Positions 33,593-41,804 of a DNA stretch of 64,000 bases are shown here, one piece after another. A program made the translations under genes and the position numbers. The DNA lies in NCBI GenBank assembly GCA_017999365.1, contig JAGNLW010000002.1, positions 1 to 64,000 of the forward strand, in the 5' to 3' direction. Numbering within the stretch: the stretch's first letter is position 1; each line of letters opens with the position of its first letter. This stretch comes from Candidatus Aminicenantota bacterium (GTDB taxonomy: Bacteria; Acidobacteriota; Aminicenantia; Aminicenantales; Saccharicenantaceae). The notes beneath the pieces are model-generated. The model did not search any database, was not told where the DNA came from, and worked only from the letters and a program-made list of their open reading frames with translations.

Positions 33593-34732
33593 CTAGTCCC
33601 GGACCTTGAACACGCGGGCGGCGACGACGCCCAGGATGATCGCCAGCCCGGACAGCACGGCCAGGTTCAGGACGATCTCGGCCAGCCCGCCCTGGAAGAA
33701 ACGGAGCTTGTGCAAGGCGTCCATGGCCCAGTAGGCCGGGGAGATCATGGCCACCTTGCGGAAGCCGAGCGGCACGATCTCGCTCGGCCACCAGCAGCCG
33801 CCCAGCCCGGCGAAGATGTTGGCCAGGAGCACGGCCAGGCCGATGATCATGTCCTCCTTCGTGCAGAGCGAGCCGATGAAGACGCTCAGGGCGGCCATGG
33901 CCAGGGCGAAGACGGCGATGACCACGAGCGACAGGACGGGATCCCCCAGGTCCAGCTTGAAGAAGATCTTGCCGACGACGATGAGGATGAGGGCCTGGAT
34001 GAGCCCCATCATCCACCGGCCCAGGAGCTTGGCCTGGAAGACCTCGCCTTTGGAGAGCGGCGAGAACAGCATCCGGGCCAGGACGCCCTTCTTGCGGTCC
34101 TCCATGACCGTGATGCCGCCGTAGATGATGACCATCATCATGATGAACTGGATGGTCGTACCGGGGATGGAGTGGTCGAAGCCGCTCGGGACGACCCGGA
34201 CGGTCTTTTCGGGGAACACGGCCTCGACCCGGACGACGTCCCGGAACTCGGGGTGGCCGTCGAGGAACCTGGCCAGGTCCCCGTCGCCGTAGAGGACGAG
34301 CTCGCCGAGCATCCGGGCCACGGCCTGGTAGAGCCGGGTCTCGACCCGGGCGGCCGCCTTGGTCGAGGCGTCCTCGCGTTTCTTGAAGGCCAGCTTCTGC
34401 GCCGCCTTGGCCTCGATCTTGGACGAGAAGTCGGCGGGCAGGATGAGCAGACGGCTGTATCCGGCCGGCTCGTCCGGGACGACCTTGAGCTCGACGCCGG
34501 GCGAGCGCACCTTCTCCAGGAAATAGGCCCCCCACCGGCCCTGGTCGAGGTTGACCACGGTCAGCTCGGCCACCGCGGGGGCACTGTCGGAGGCCTTGAA
34601 GAGCAGCCCGAAGAGGACGATGAACAGCATCGGGAAGACGAGCGACCAGAAGAAGAAGACCTTGTCCCCGACCATGAGGCGCAGGTCGTTCCAGGCGACG
34701 TGGAGGACGCGCTGTATCCGTCCCATGGTCAC
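33593..34732 (-). CDS. ABC-2 type permease, second subunit of an exporter
   Basis: A 379-residue permease. One N-terminal transmembrane helix (FFFWSLVFPMLFIVLFGLLF) is followed by a large extracytoplasmic domain. Five or six helices sit in the C-terminal half, where FIMMMVIIYGGITVMEDRKKGVLARMLFSP type sequence marks the ABC-2 core. The start is GTG at 34732, overlapping the previous stop (GTGA); ATG at 34726 is an alternative. It forms a heteromeric exporter with the adjacent permease and ATPase, as in YhhJ/YbhS/YbhR systems. The cargo is not deducible. Confidence 0.87.
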   Translation of the reverse strand: MTMGRIQRVLHVAWNDLRLMVGDKVFFFWSLVFPMLFIVLFGLLFKASDSAPAVAELTVVNLDQGRWGAYFLEKVRSPGVELKVVPDEPAGYSRLLILPADFSSKIEAKAAQKLAFKKREDASTKAAARVETRLYQAVARMLGELVLYGDGDLARFLDGHPEFRDVVRVEAVFPEKTVRVVPSGFDHSIPGTTIQFIMMMVIIYGGITVMEDRKKGVLARMLFSPLSKGEVFQAKLLGRWMMGLIQALILIVVGKIFFKLDLGDPVLSLVVIAVFALAMAALSVFIGSLCTKEDMIIGLAVLLANIFAGLGGCWWPSEIVPLGFRKVAMISPAYWAMDALHKLRFFQGGLAEIVLNLAVLSGLAIILGVVAARVFKVRD

Positions 34733-35973
34733 ACCGCGGTCTTCCGCCGCAGGGCCGGCACGGCCAGGGCCGCCAGGGCGAGGCCGCTCGCGACGAGGAC
34801 GAGGATCGGGACCATGGGGAACCCGCCCTCCCGGACGATGCGGGCCCCGTCGATGAACCAGTGGTTGGGGGTGGCCACGCCGACGGCCTTGAACGCCTTG
34901 GGCATGGCCTCCGGATTCATCATCGAGCCGCCGAACAGGCTGAAGGCGAGGATGATGGGAGCGCCGAGCGCGCCGGCCTGGTTGCGGTTCCTGACCAGGG
35001 CGCTGAACAGGCCGAAAAAGGCGGCCGTCCAGAACGAGGCCGCCGCCCCGAGGAGCAGGAAGACGCCGAAGTTCCCCCAGTAGGCCCGGAAGATGAGGGT
35101 GCCGACGGCGACCATGACCAGGAGCACGGCCACGCCCATGACCCAGCCGCCGAGGAGCCGGGCCCCGACGAGTTCCATCGGCCGGAGCGGCGTCGTCATC
35201 ATCCGCCGGAGCTTGCCGTCCTCGCGCTCGGAGATGATGTCCCGCATGAGCGTCTGGACGATGAACAGGAGGAACATGACGGCCATGCCGGGGAGCATGA
35301 GGGAGAACAGGTCCGTCCGGGTGAACGAGGGCTTGGCGTTGGCCGGCTTGACCTCCTCGGCCGCGATGCCGACGAGCAGGGGGTTCAGGTACTTGGCGGC
35401 GGCGGAGACCTTCTTCTGGGCCCGGCCGAGCTCCGGGCCCAGCCGGTCCCAGGGGACGGCCTCGACGGGGGCCTCGAGCAGGGCCCGGATGCCCTTGGCC
35501 TCCGCGGCGAAGGCCTGGACGGCGGCCGAGAGCATCACGGCCACGGTGTTGACGAGCTCCTCGACGACGTCGGGCAGGAACTGCTCGGCCGGGTTCTTGA
35601 CCACCGTCAGCGCCGTCGTCCGGGCGTCGAGGAGGTCCATCGTGAAATGCTCGGGGATGACGATCATGGCCGAGGCCCGGCCCTTCTCCATCCGCTTGCG
35701 GCCGTCGGCCTCGTCGGTCACGGTGACCTCGAACATCTTCTTCATCTGGTCGGCGTCGAACATCCCCAGCAGGAGCTTCGAGGCCAGGCTCTTGTCGTGG
35801 TCGACGAGCGCGACCGGGATGCGGGGCAGGCTGTTGCCCTCCTCGTCGGGGGCGAAGATGATGCCGATGAGGGCGGTCATGACCATGGGGATGGCCATGT
35901 AGATGAGGATGGCCACCGGCGACTTGAGGTGCCGGCGCACGTCGGTCCCGAGGATGAGGAGCAGCCGCCGCAT
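34729..35973 (-). CDS. ABC-2 type permease, first subunit of an exporter
   Basis: A 414-residue permease with the same plan as its neighbour. It has an N-terminal helix (PVAILIYMAIPMVMTALIGIIF) and a large periplasmic loop with DHDKSLASKLLLGMF. Six C-terminal helices include VMFLLFIVQTLMRDIISEREDGKLRRMM, the ABC-2 hallmark. It starts nine bases after the ATPase stop. The large periplasmic domain suggests export coupled to an outer partner, but no membrane fusion protein gene is present. Confidence 0.87.
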   Translation of the reverse strand: MRRLLLILGTDVRRHLKSPVAILIYMAIPMVMTALIGIIFAPDEEGNSLPRIPVALVDHDKSLASKLLLGMFDADQMKKMFEVTVTDEADGRKRMEKGRASAMIVIPEHFTMDLLDARTTALTVVKNPAEQFLPDVVEELVNTVAVMLSAAVQAFAAEAKGIRALLEAPVEAVPWDRLGPELGRAQKKVSAAAKYLNPLLVGIAAEEVKPANAKPSFTRTDLFSLMLPGMAVMFLLFIVQTLMRDIISEREDGKLRRMMTTPLRPMELVGARLLGGWVMGVAVLLVMVAVGTLIFRAYWGNFGVFLLLGAAASFWTAAFFGLFSALVRNRNQAGALGAPIILAFSLFGGSMMNPEAMPKAFKAVGVATPNHWFIDGARIVREGGFPMVPILVLVASGLALAALAVPALRRKTAV

Positions 35974-35982
35974 GACCGTTCC

Positions 35983-36912
35983 CTAGTCCCTCAGGGTCCG
36001 CCCGGTGAGCTTCAGGAAGACGGTCTCCAGGCTGGGCGACTTGATCTTCATATCGGTGACGCTGAGCTCGCGCTGGAACAGGCGGTCCATGATCCGCGGG
36101 ATCTCGGAGGTGTCGGAGACGGCCAGCGAGGCCAGGCCGTCGGCGGCCGACAGGAGCTCGATCCTCTCGCCCTTGAGGTCCCGGACGGCCTCCGAGAAGG
36201 CGGCGGCCGCGAAATCGCCGGCGATCTCGACGACGTCGCGCTCGCCGACGATGCGGACGAGCTCGTCGAGCGTCCCCTGGGCCAGGATGCGGCCCCGGTC
36301 CATGATGGCCACCCGCGAGCAGGTCGTCTCGACCTCGGCCAGCTGGTGGGTCGTGAAGATGACCGCCGTGCCGGCCGCGCCCACGTTGCGGATGATGTCG
36401 AGGATGCTGACCTTGGCCTGGACGTCGATGCCGACCGTGGGCTCGTCGAGCAGGAGCAGGTCGGGCTTGTGGAGCAGGCCGATGGCCGTGTTCAACCGCC
36501 GCTTCATGCCGCCGGAGAAGTTCTTGACCGGCTCCTTGGCCCGGGCGGCCAGCTCGACGAGCTCGAGGAGCTCGGCGGCCCGCTTCTTGAGCTCGGACCG
36601 GGGGACGTCGTAGAGGCCGCCCCAGAACAGGAGGTTGTCCATGGCGTTGAGCTCGTCGTAGAAGGCCATGTCCTGGGGCACGATGCCCAGGCGGTTCTTG
36701 ACCTCCCGGTCGGCGAACAGGTTCCGGCCCTGGAAGTTGACCGTCCCGGTGAAGCCGCCGACCGTCCCGGAGAGGATGGAGATGAGCGTCGTCTTGCCCG
36801 CCCCGTTGGGACCGAGCAGGCCCAGGACCTCCCCCTTCTTGAGGTCCAGGGAGAAGCCGTTCAGGGCCGGGATGTCGTCGTAGGCCTTGGTCAGGTTCTT
36901 GATCTCGAGCAT
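35983..36912 (-). CDS. ABC transporter ATPase of the exporter operon
   Basis: A 309-residue ATPase. Walker A is GPNGAGKTT (about residues 35-43), the signature is NFSGGMKRR, Walker B is LLLLDEPTVGID, and the switch His lies in FTTHQLAEVE. The C-terminal 80 residues are the accessory domain seen in DrrA/CcmA-like ATPases. It is first in a three-gene operon with two permeases. No confident promoter was found in the 69 bases upstream. Confidence 0.92.
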   Translation of the reverse strand: MLEIKNLTKAYDDIPALNGFSLDLKKGEVLGLLGPNGAGKTTLISILSGTVGGFTGTVNFQGRNLFADREVKNRLGIVPQDMAFYDELNAMDNLLFWGGLYDVPRSELKKRAAELLELVELAARAKEPVKNFSGGMKRRLNTAIGLLHKPDLLLLDEPTVGIDVQAKVSILDIIRNVGAAGTAVIFTTHQLAEVETTCSRVAIMDRGRILAQGTLDELVRIVGERDVVEIAGDFAAAAFSEAVRDLKGERIELLSAADGLASLAVSDTSEIPRIMDRLFQRELSVTDMKIKSPSLETVFLKLTGRTLRD

Positions 36913-36981
36913 GGCCGGCGCACCTCTTCCGCGCCTCTTTCCCTCATCTACGGAGGAGCGCCCCCGAAAGGTTGCCCGTCC

Positions 36982-38742
36982 CTATTTCTTGGCCTCGGGC
37001 TGGGGCTTGAGCCCGTTGTACTCGACGAGGAGCTTGAGCCACCAGTCGGGGAACTTCAGCGGGCCCCGTTTGCGGGTGGCCTTGTCGAACACCCACATGT
37101 GGTTGTACTTGACCAGGAGGTCGTCGCCGAGCTGCCACCAGGCCGCCAGGACGTGGTCGACGTTGGCCAGCGAATAGTCCGTCAGGAACTTCCTCGCCAG
37201 GGCCGGGTCCTTTTTGTACAGGTCCAGGGCGGCCTTGTCAATGGTCTCCGTCCGCTCGATGGCCGGGTCCTCGTACATCTTCTGCGCGGCCCGGACGTCC
37301 TCGATGGCCAGGCTGTAGGCGACCTGGGTGTGGAAATCGACGTAATCGAAGGCCCAGCGGGCCGAGGCCCGGTCGAAGCGCCAGTGGTCGCCGATCTCGA
37401 AGGAGCGCGGGATGCGGTCGAGGGAGGCCGCGTAGAGGGGCATGAAGCAGGACGTGTCCTGGGCCCCCCAGGCCAGCCAGACCAGCCCGCCGACGGCGTC
37501 GGGCAGTCCTCCGCGGCTCTGGGTCACGGTGACGTATTCGGCCCGGTTGACGCCGATGACGCGCGGCGTGCTGTAGCGCTTGCCCTCGAGCTCGAAGCCG
37601 TAGGGCAGGTAGTTGGGGTTCTGGAACGGGCCGCCCTGGATGCCGCGGCCCGGCCAATAGGGCGTGCCCTCGGTCTTGTCCCTGGTCAGCCACATGACGT
37701 CGCGGACCGAGAGCTTCTTTTCCGGCTTGACCGAGAAGGGGAAGTCCTCGTTAGGGGTCTCGGGCTTGAACTTCCGGGAGGGGGCGACGAGGTCCAGGAA
37801 CCGCCACAGCCGGACCCGGGCCCCGTCGGTGTTGGCCGCGCTGACCGCGGTCGGATTGTAGGCCTTCTTCCAGTTGAAGGGCCGGCCGGCCTTGGGATCG
37901 AAGAACCTCATGTCGACGGCCAGCTGGACGACGTTCGGCGAGGCCATGAAATAGTCGGGCTTCTCGAGGTCGATCTCGCCGATGCGCGACTCGTTCGGGG
38001 TGACGGCGACGTGGTCGTCGGGGACGCGCTGGGCGCACCAGACCGCGCCGGGCTTGCCGCTCTCCGGCGTCCACAGCGGGCCGACGGGCATGATCTCGAA
38101 GGTCCAGACCTCGTTGGGGTCGGCCACGGCCAGCATCTCGCCGGTGTCGGTGTGCCCGTAGCCGTACTTCTCGCCGAGCTCGCCCATGATCCGGATGGCC
38201 TCGCGGGCCGTCGAGGCCCGCTCCATGGCGATGAGCGTCAGCATGGTGATGTCGAACTTGGCCGACGGGGTCGGGTTCTCCATCTTGGCCCGGCAGCCGA
38301 TCGTCGACTCCCCGATGGCCACCTGGGCGTCGTTCATGTAGCCGAAGTCGCCGTGGATGTAGGCCCGGGTGTGTGCGGGCTCCGGGATCTCCATGAGGAC
38401 CGTCCGCTTGACGTCCTCCCACTTAAGCCCCTGGTCGGGGTCCCAGTTGCCGAACTGGCTGATGTGGTGGATCTTGCGCATCGCGCCGGGCTTGTGGTCG
38501 GCGGCCGGGATGAAGCGCCAGGTCCAGTCGCACTCGCCGCAGTCGCAGGTGTGCGTGGTCATGACCGAGCCGTCGGTCGAGGCGGCCTTGCCGACCATGA
38601 TGACGGTGCAGCCCTCCAGCTCGCGGGCCGGGCCGCAGGTCGGGCAGGCCGGGTCCTGGGCCGTCGGGGCCGGGCCCGCCGTGAGCAGGGACAGAAGGAG
38701 GAGGATCAGGGCTCCGGGGACGATGGCGCGGGATGTTCTCAT
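36982..38742 (-). CDS. exported C69-family dipeptidase
   Basis: A 586-residue N-terminal-nucleophile dipeptidase (PepD/secreted dipeptidase A-like). The start at 38742 (MRTSRAIV) is supported by GAGAGG upstream; an in-frame ATG at 38766 lacks one. A signal peptide ends near TAQDPACP. The block LEGCTVIMVGKAASTDGS places the catalytic Cys at residue 45, just inside the mature protein. HISQFGNWDPDQGL and GFGYMND-like segments are family blocks. It would cleave dipeptides outside the cytoplasm. It follows the heme-copper-like operon by about 20 bases and may be co-transcribed with it. Confidence 0.9.
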   Translation of the reverse strand: MRTSRAIVPGALILLLLSLLTAGPAPTAQDPACPTCGPARELEGCTVIMVGKAASTDGSVMTTHTCDCGECDWTWRFIPAADHKPGAMRKIHHISQFGNWDPDQGLKWEDVKRTVLMEIPEPAHTRAYIHGDFGYMNDAQVAIGESTIGCRAKMENPTPSAKFDITMLTLIAMERASTAREAIRIMGELGEKYGYGHTDTGEMLAVADPNEVWTFEIMPVGPLWTPESGKPGAVWCAQRVPDDHVAVTPNESRIGEIDLEKPDYFMASPNVVQLAVDMRFFDPKAGRPFNWKKAYNPTAVSAANTDGARVRLWRFLDLVAPSRKFKPETPNEDFPFSVKPEKKLSVRDVMWLTRDKTEGTPYWPGRGIQGGPFQNPNYLPYGFELEGKRYSTPRVIGVNRAEYVTVTQSRGGLPDAVGGLVWLAWGAQDTSCFMPLYAASLDRIPRSFEIGDHWRFDRASARWAFDYVDFHTQVAYSLAIEDVRAAQKMYEDPAIERTETIDKAALDLYKKDPALARKFLTDYSLANVDHVLAAWWQLGDDLLVKYNHMWVFDKATRKRGPLKFPDWWLKLLVEYNGLKPQPEAKK

Positions 38743-38762
38743 ATCGACCTCTCTTTTCGTTC

Positions 38763-40385
38763 TCATTCCTGGGCCGGCAGGAGCTTGTCCTTGTCGAGCG
38801 ACGAGCGGCCGAAGATGCCCAGGACACCCTTCAGCCCGACGCTCATGACGATGTTGACGAAGAAGGCCAGGAAGCCGACCGCCAGCAGCCCGCCGCAGAG
38901 CGCGGCCAGGATCATGTAGACGTCGAACTCTCCGTTCGCGTAGATCGTCCGGCGCAGCATGCCCTGCAGCCCGGCCATGCCCATGAACGCCCCCATGCCG
39001 ATGCCGCCGACGAGATGGGCCCAGAAGTGGACGTTGGCCAGCTTCTGGCTGTAGAGCTTGGCCCCGTTGGTCAGGATGGGGAAGAGGATGTAGATGGCCG
39101 AGTACAGGGTCATGGTCAGGCCGACCAGGATGGCCACGTGGACGTGGGGCCCGATGACCCATTGGGTGTTGTGGAGGATGCGGTTGAGGCCGACGTCGGC
39201 CTGGATGATGCCGGCCGGGACGCCGAGGCCGAACCCGAGCAGGCCGCCGAGCAGGAACTTCAGCTCGTTGGACATCTTGAGCGGCCGGGCGCTCCAGAGC
39301 GTCACCAGGGTGATGAAGAAGGCCAGGCCCTGGGTGATGAGCTCGAAGGCCGTGACCATCTCGCCCGAGAGGACCTTGAGGACGGACGGCTGGGCCTGGT
39401 CGGACAGGAGGTGGTGCGACCAGACCGTCCAGGAGACGACGAGCTCGACGAGCAGGGCGGCCCGGGCCACGTTCTCCATGAACAGCTTCTTGCCCGTGAT
39501 GAGGGTCGCCAGCAGGTACCAGGTCCCGGCGACGAAGATGAGGACCAGGCCGTCGGCCACCAGGTCGAGGCCCCACCAGTACCAGTTCTTGTAGAGGAGG
39601 GCGTCGACGGCCGTGTGCTTGAGCGAGTGGCCCAGGAGCTCGGCGACCATGTAGACGAGGATGAGGACGCCGGTGAACAGGATGACCCCCGAGTTGAGGG
39701 CCACGTCGACCGTGCCCCGGGCCACCGCGGCGACCGGCAGGGGCACGAGGTGCTCGGTCTTCTTCTTCCGGAAGAAGTTCCTGACGGCCGTGAGGCCCAG
39801 AGCCGAGCCCAGGAGGGCGCCGGCCGGCTGTTTGTCCCAGCCCTTGGGCGTGTAGGTGATGGTCTTGAAGATGTTGACGACGAAGAAGACTGTCCCCAGC
39901 ATGACCAGGGCGATGCCCAGGATGAAGAAGGCCCCGCCAAGGGCGCTGAACTGGGTGAAATCGGCCGGCAGGGGCCAGTAGAGCGTGTAGAGCGGCGCGT
40001 AGTGGGTGAAGAAGCCGGCCGTCCAGAAGACGGCCGTGCCGCCGGCCAGGAGCCAGAACGTGGCCAGGGCCAGGCGGTAGCTCCAGATGGGCTTCTTCAT
40101 CAGGAACGGCACCAGGAACAGGAAGGCCCCGAAGACGATCGAGTAGCTCGAGCCGAAGATGCCGACGAGCGGGTGGGCCGTCATCATGGCGAAGAACTGG
40201 TCGGTCTTGATGAACGGCACGGGCGTGACCTCGAAGATGCGCATGAGCATGCCCTCGATGAGGGCGAAGGCGTAGTAGACGAGGCCGACGACGACGAACC
40301 GCAGGGTCAGCTTCTGCATGGGGGTCAGGGTCTTGGGCTTGAACAGCCCCTGCTCACCGTTGAGGAAGGTTTGGACGAGGCTCAT
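38763..40385 (-). CDS. heme-copper oxidase superfamily subunit I, NO reductase-like with altered CuB site
   Basis: A 540-residue membrane protein with about 14 helices. Heme ligands are present: His71 (MTAHPLVGIF), and His414 with His416 (GPHVHVA). Two CuB histidines are present in SHHLL (His324, His325). The helix VI position that normally supplies the third CuB ligand (HPEVY in oxidases, HLWVEG in NorB) reads WWGLDLVADG, with Asp274 for His and Asp278 for the NorB Glu. There is no helix VI Tyr. This argues against ordinary O2 reduction and for a divergent nitric oxide reductase. It is co-transcribed with a CuA-less subunit II nine bases upstream. Confidence 0.85.
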   Translation of the reverse strand: MSLVQTFLNGEQGLFKPKTLTPMQKLTLRFVVVGLVYYAFALIEGMLMRIFEVTPVPFIKTDQFFAMMTAHPLVGIFGSSYSIVFGAFLFLVPFLMKKPIWSYRLALATFWLLAGGTAVFWTAGFFTHYAPLYTLYWPLPADFTQFSALGGAFFILGIALVMLGTVFFVVNIFKTITYTPKGWDKQPAGALLGSALGLTAVRNFFRKKKTEHLVPLPVAAVARGTVDVALNSGVILFTGVLILVYMVAELLGHSLKHTAVDALLYKNWYWWGLDLVADGLVLIFVAGTWYLLATLITGKKLFMENVARAALLVELVVSWTVWSHHLLSDQAQPSVLKVLSGEMVTAFELITQGLAFFITLVTLWSARPLKMSNELKFLLGGLLGFGLGVPAGIIQADVGLNRILHNTQWVIGPHVHVAILVGLTMTLYSAIYILFPILTNGAKLYSQKLANVHFWAHLVGGIGMGAFMGMAGLQGMLRRTIYANGEFDVYMILAALCGGLLAVGFLAFFVNIVMSVGLKGVLGIFGRSSLDKDKLLPAQE

Positions 40386-40394
40386 GGGTTCCCC

Positions 40395-40949
40395 CTATCT
40401 CGCTTCCAGGACCTCGAGGGCGTCCTTGACGATCATGCCGACGCCCTTGGGGCCCGAGTACTCGGTCGACCGGACGGTGTACAGGCCCGGCTCCGTGAAC
40501 GTCCAGACGACATCGTTCCGGTGGCCCGGCACGACCTGCATCTGGAAGACCATGGTGTTGTCGGGGCGGAAGACGCCGAAGCCGTAGGTCAGATCGGCCG
40601 AGTCGACCTCGAAGCGGACCGTCTCGCCGACCCGGGCGACCATGCGCTCGGCCGGGAGCTCGAAACGATGGTCCGCGACCTTGATCGCGAAGGTCCGGTC
40701 GGCCTGGACCGCGTCCCGGTCGAGGTCCGGCTTGACCCAGGGGATGGTCAGCGAGGTCGTGATGTGGAGCGAAAATCCGAGTACGGCCAGCGCGGCTACG
40801 AAGGCGTAGAACAGCCCGGGCTTCATCCCCTTGCCCTTGCCGGCCTGGGTCAGCCGCCAGCCGAACCAGCCGACGAGCAGGATGATGACGACGGCGTAGA
40901 TCGTGTAGCCCAGGGTTTGGCCGAAGAGGACGATCTTTGAGTCGACCAT
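40395..40949 (-). CDS. cytochrome oxidase subunit II-like cupredoxin without CuA ligands
   Basis: A 184-residue subunit with two N-terminal helices (about residues 5-30 and 46-68) and a periplasmic cupredoxin domain. The CuA loop normally reads CxxxCGxxHxxM. Here it reads STEYSGPKGVGM (161-172), with both Cys replaced by Ser and the His by Gly; the upstream His is Tyr (DLTYGF). CuA therefore cannot form, and electrons probably come from quinol rather than cytochrome c. The start at 40949 (MVDSKIVL) follows AAGGAGG. Promoter TTGACG-17-TATCAT lies 24 bases upstream. Confidence 0.87.
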   Translation of the reverse strand: MVDSKIVLFGQTLGYTIYAVVIILLVGWFGWRLTQAGKGKGMKPGLFYAFVAALAVLGFSLHITTSLTIPWVKPDLDRDAVQADRTFAIKVADHRFELPAERMVARVGETVRFEVDSADLTYGFGVFRPDNTMVFQMQVVPGHRNDVVWTFTEPGLYTVRSTEYSGPKGVGMIVKDALEVLEAR

Positions 40950-40972
40950 GGGTTTCCCTCCTTGGTGAGGGC

Positions 40973-41001
40973 ATGATATCGGCACTTCCCGGGGGCGTCA
41001 A
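40973..41001 (-). promoter_or_regulatory. promoter of the heme-copper oxidase-like operon
   Basis: TTGACG (41001-40996) and TATCAT (40978-40973) are 17 bases apart on the minus strand, giving a short leader before the AAGGAGG ribosome-binding site. No palindromic regulator site is evident next to it. Confidence 0.6.
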
Positions 41002-41010
41002 GCCCGGATT

Positions 41011-41388
41011 TCAGTCCCGGGGCTTGCGGAATTCGATCAGCTCTACGGGGGCCCCGCCGTCCTCGATCATGGCCACCCGGACCCCCTCGGACGGGCTTGT
41101 GATCTCCGCCGCGGCGCCGATCTCCGCCAGGGCGGCCTCGAGGTCGTCGACCTCGAAGGCGAGGTGGGGCACGCGGCGGACGAGGTCGGACACCGGGCAG
41201 CCCGGCTCGAACCTCATCCACTCGACGCCGTACGGGCTGGTCCGGAAGCCCCGGACGTAGAGCTTGAGCTCGGGGAGATGGATTTCGTCGGGGTGGGGCT
41301 CGGCCGTGGGGATGCCCAGGTGATGGTAGCGCCAGCCCCGCCGGGCCACGGCGGCCGGCGTCTCGTGGTCCTGACGGTCTTCGGTCAT
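41011..41388 (-). CDS. VOC (glyoxalase/bleomycin-resistance) superfamily protein
   Basis: A 125-residue protein. YHHLGIPT supplies the first metal-ligand His, VPHLAFEVDDLEAAL the second half with His, and MIEDGGAPVELIEF the closing strand with Glu, so one VOC metal site is likely. There is no signal peptide. The start ATG at 41388 overlaps the DUF3795 gene stop (ATGA), so the two are coupled. The exact reaction (isomerase, lyase or dioxygenase) is open. Confidence 0.8.
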   Translation of the reverse strand: MTEDRQDHETPAAVARRGWRYHHLGIPTAEPHPDEIHLPELKLYVRGFRTSPYGVEWMRFEPGCPVSDLVRRVPHLAFEVDDLEAALAEIGAAAEITSPSEGVRVAMIEDGGAPVELIEFRKPRD

Positions 41389-41741
41389 GCCTTCCCGATC
41401 TCTTTCCGGACGGCCTCGAGCTTGTCCTTGAGGACGGGCGCGAAGGCGAAGAACTGCTGCAGGATCGCGCACCCGAAGTCGTCGCAGTGGGCGCAGGTGA
41501 CGACGCCGCGCTTGGACGCGCAGAGCCGGACGGCGCAGGTCGCGGCGTGGGCCGTGCTGATCCTGTGGCCCGAAGCGCAGCCGTCGCAGACGCAGACCTC
41601 CGGGCCCATGTCCTTCCCGCCGTATTGCTGAGCCCACTTCCTGGCCGTCGCCTCGAGCCCGGCCCGGTCGTCGGCCTGGGTGGCGATGTAGGCTTCGCAC
41701 TCTCCGCAATCGATCCCGCAATAGGCTGGGAGCTTGGCCAT
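41385..41741 (-). CDS. DUF3795 cysteine-rich protein
   Basis: A 118-residue cytoplasmic protein with about 11 cysteines. The N-terminal YCGIDCGECEAY and the central VCVCDGC are the DUF3795 hallmark and probably bind zinc. A C-terminal helix follows CAHCDDFGC and AILQQFFAF. The start at 41741 (MAKLPAYC) lies behind GGAGG. It has its own promoter (TTGACT-17-TATCAT) and is coupled to the VOC gene. No biochemical role is established for the family. Confidence 0.87.
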   Translation of the reverse strand: MAKLPAYCGIDCGECEAYIATQADDRAGLEATARKWAQQYGGKDMGPEVCVCDGCASGHRISTAHAATCAVRLCASKRGVVTCAHCDDFGCAILQQFFAFAPVLKDKLEAVRKEIGKA

Positions 41742-41775
41742 ATCGGTAACCTCCGTTCGTTCGAGAAGCGGGCCG

Positions 41776-41804
41776 ATGATAAACCGGGCTGGGCACGGAG
41801 TCAA
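41776..41804 (-). promoter_or_regulatory. promoter of the DUF3795-VOC operon
   Basis: TTGACT (41804-41799) and TATCAT (41781-41776) are 17 bases apart on the minus strand. The -35 overlaps the stop codon of the upstream methyltransferase gene. Confidence 0.6.

Noticed and set aside
34861-38919. A plus-strand open frame of more than 1300 codons opposite the ABC exporter and dipeptidase genes
   Set aside because: Its translation is low-complexity (Gly, Asp, Val, Arg, Leu rich) with no domain motifs, while the minus strand encodes clear ABC and C69 motifs. Long antisense frames are expected at this GC content because stop codons are rare.
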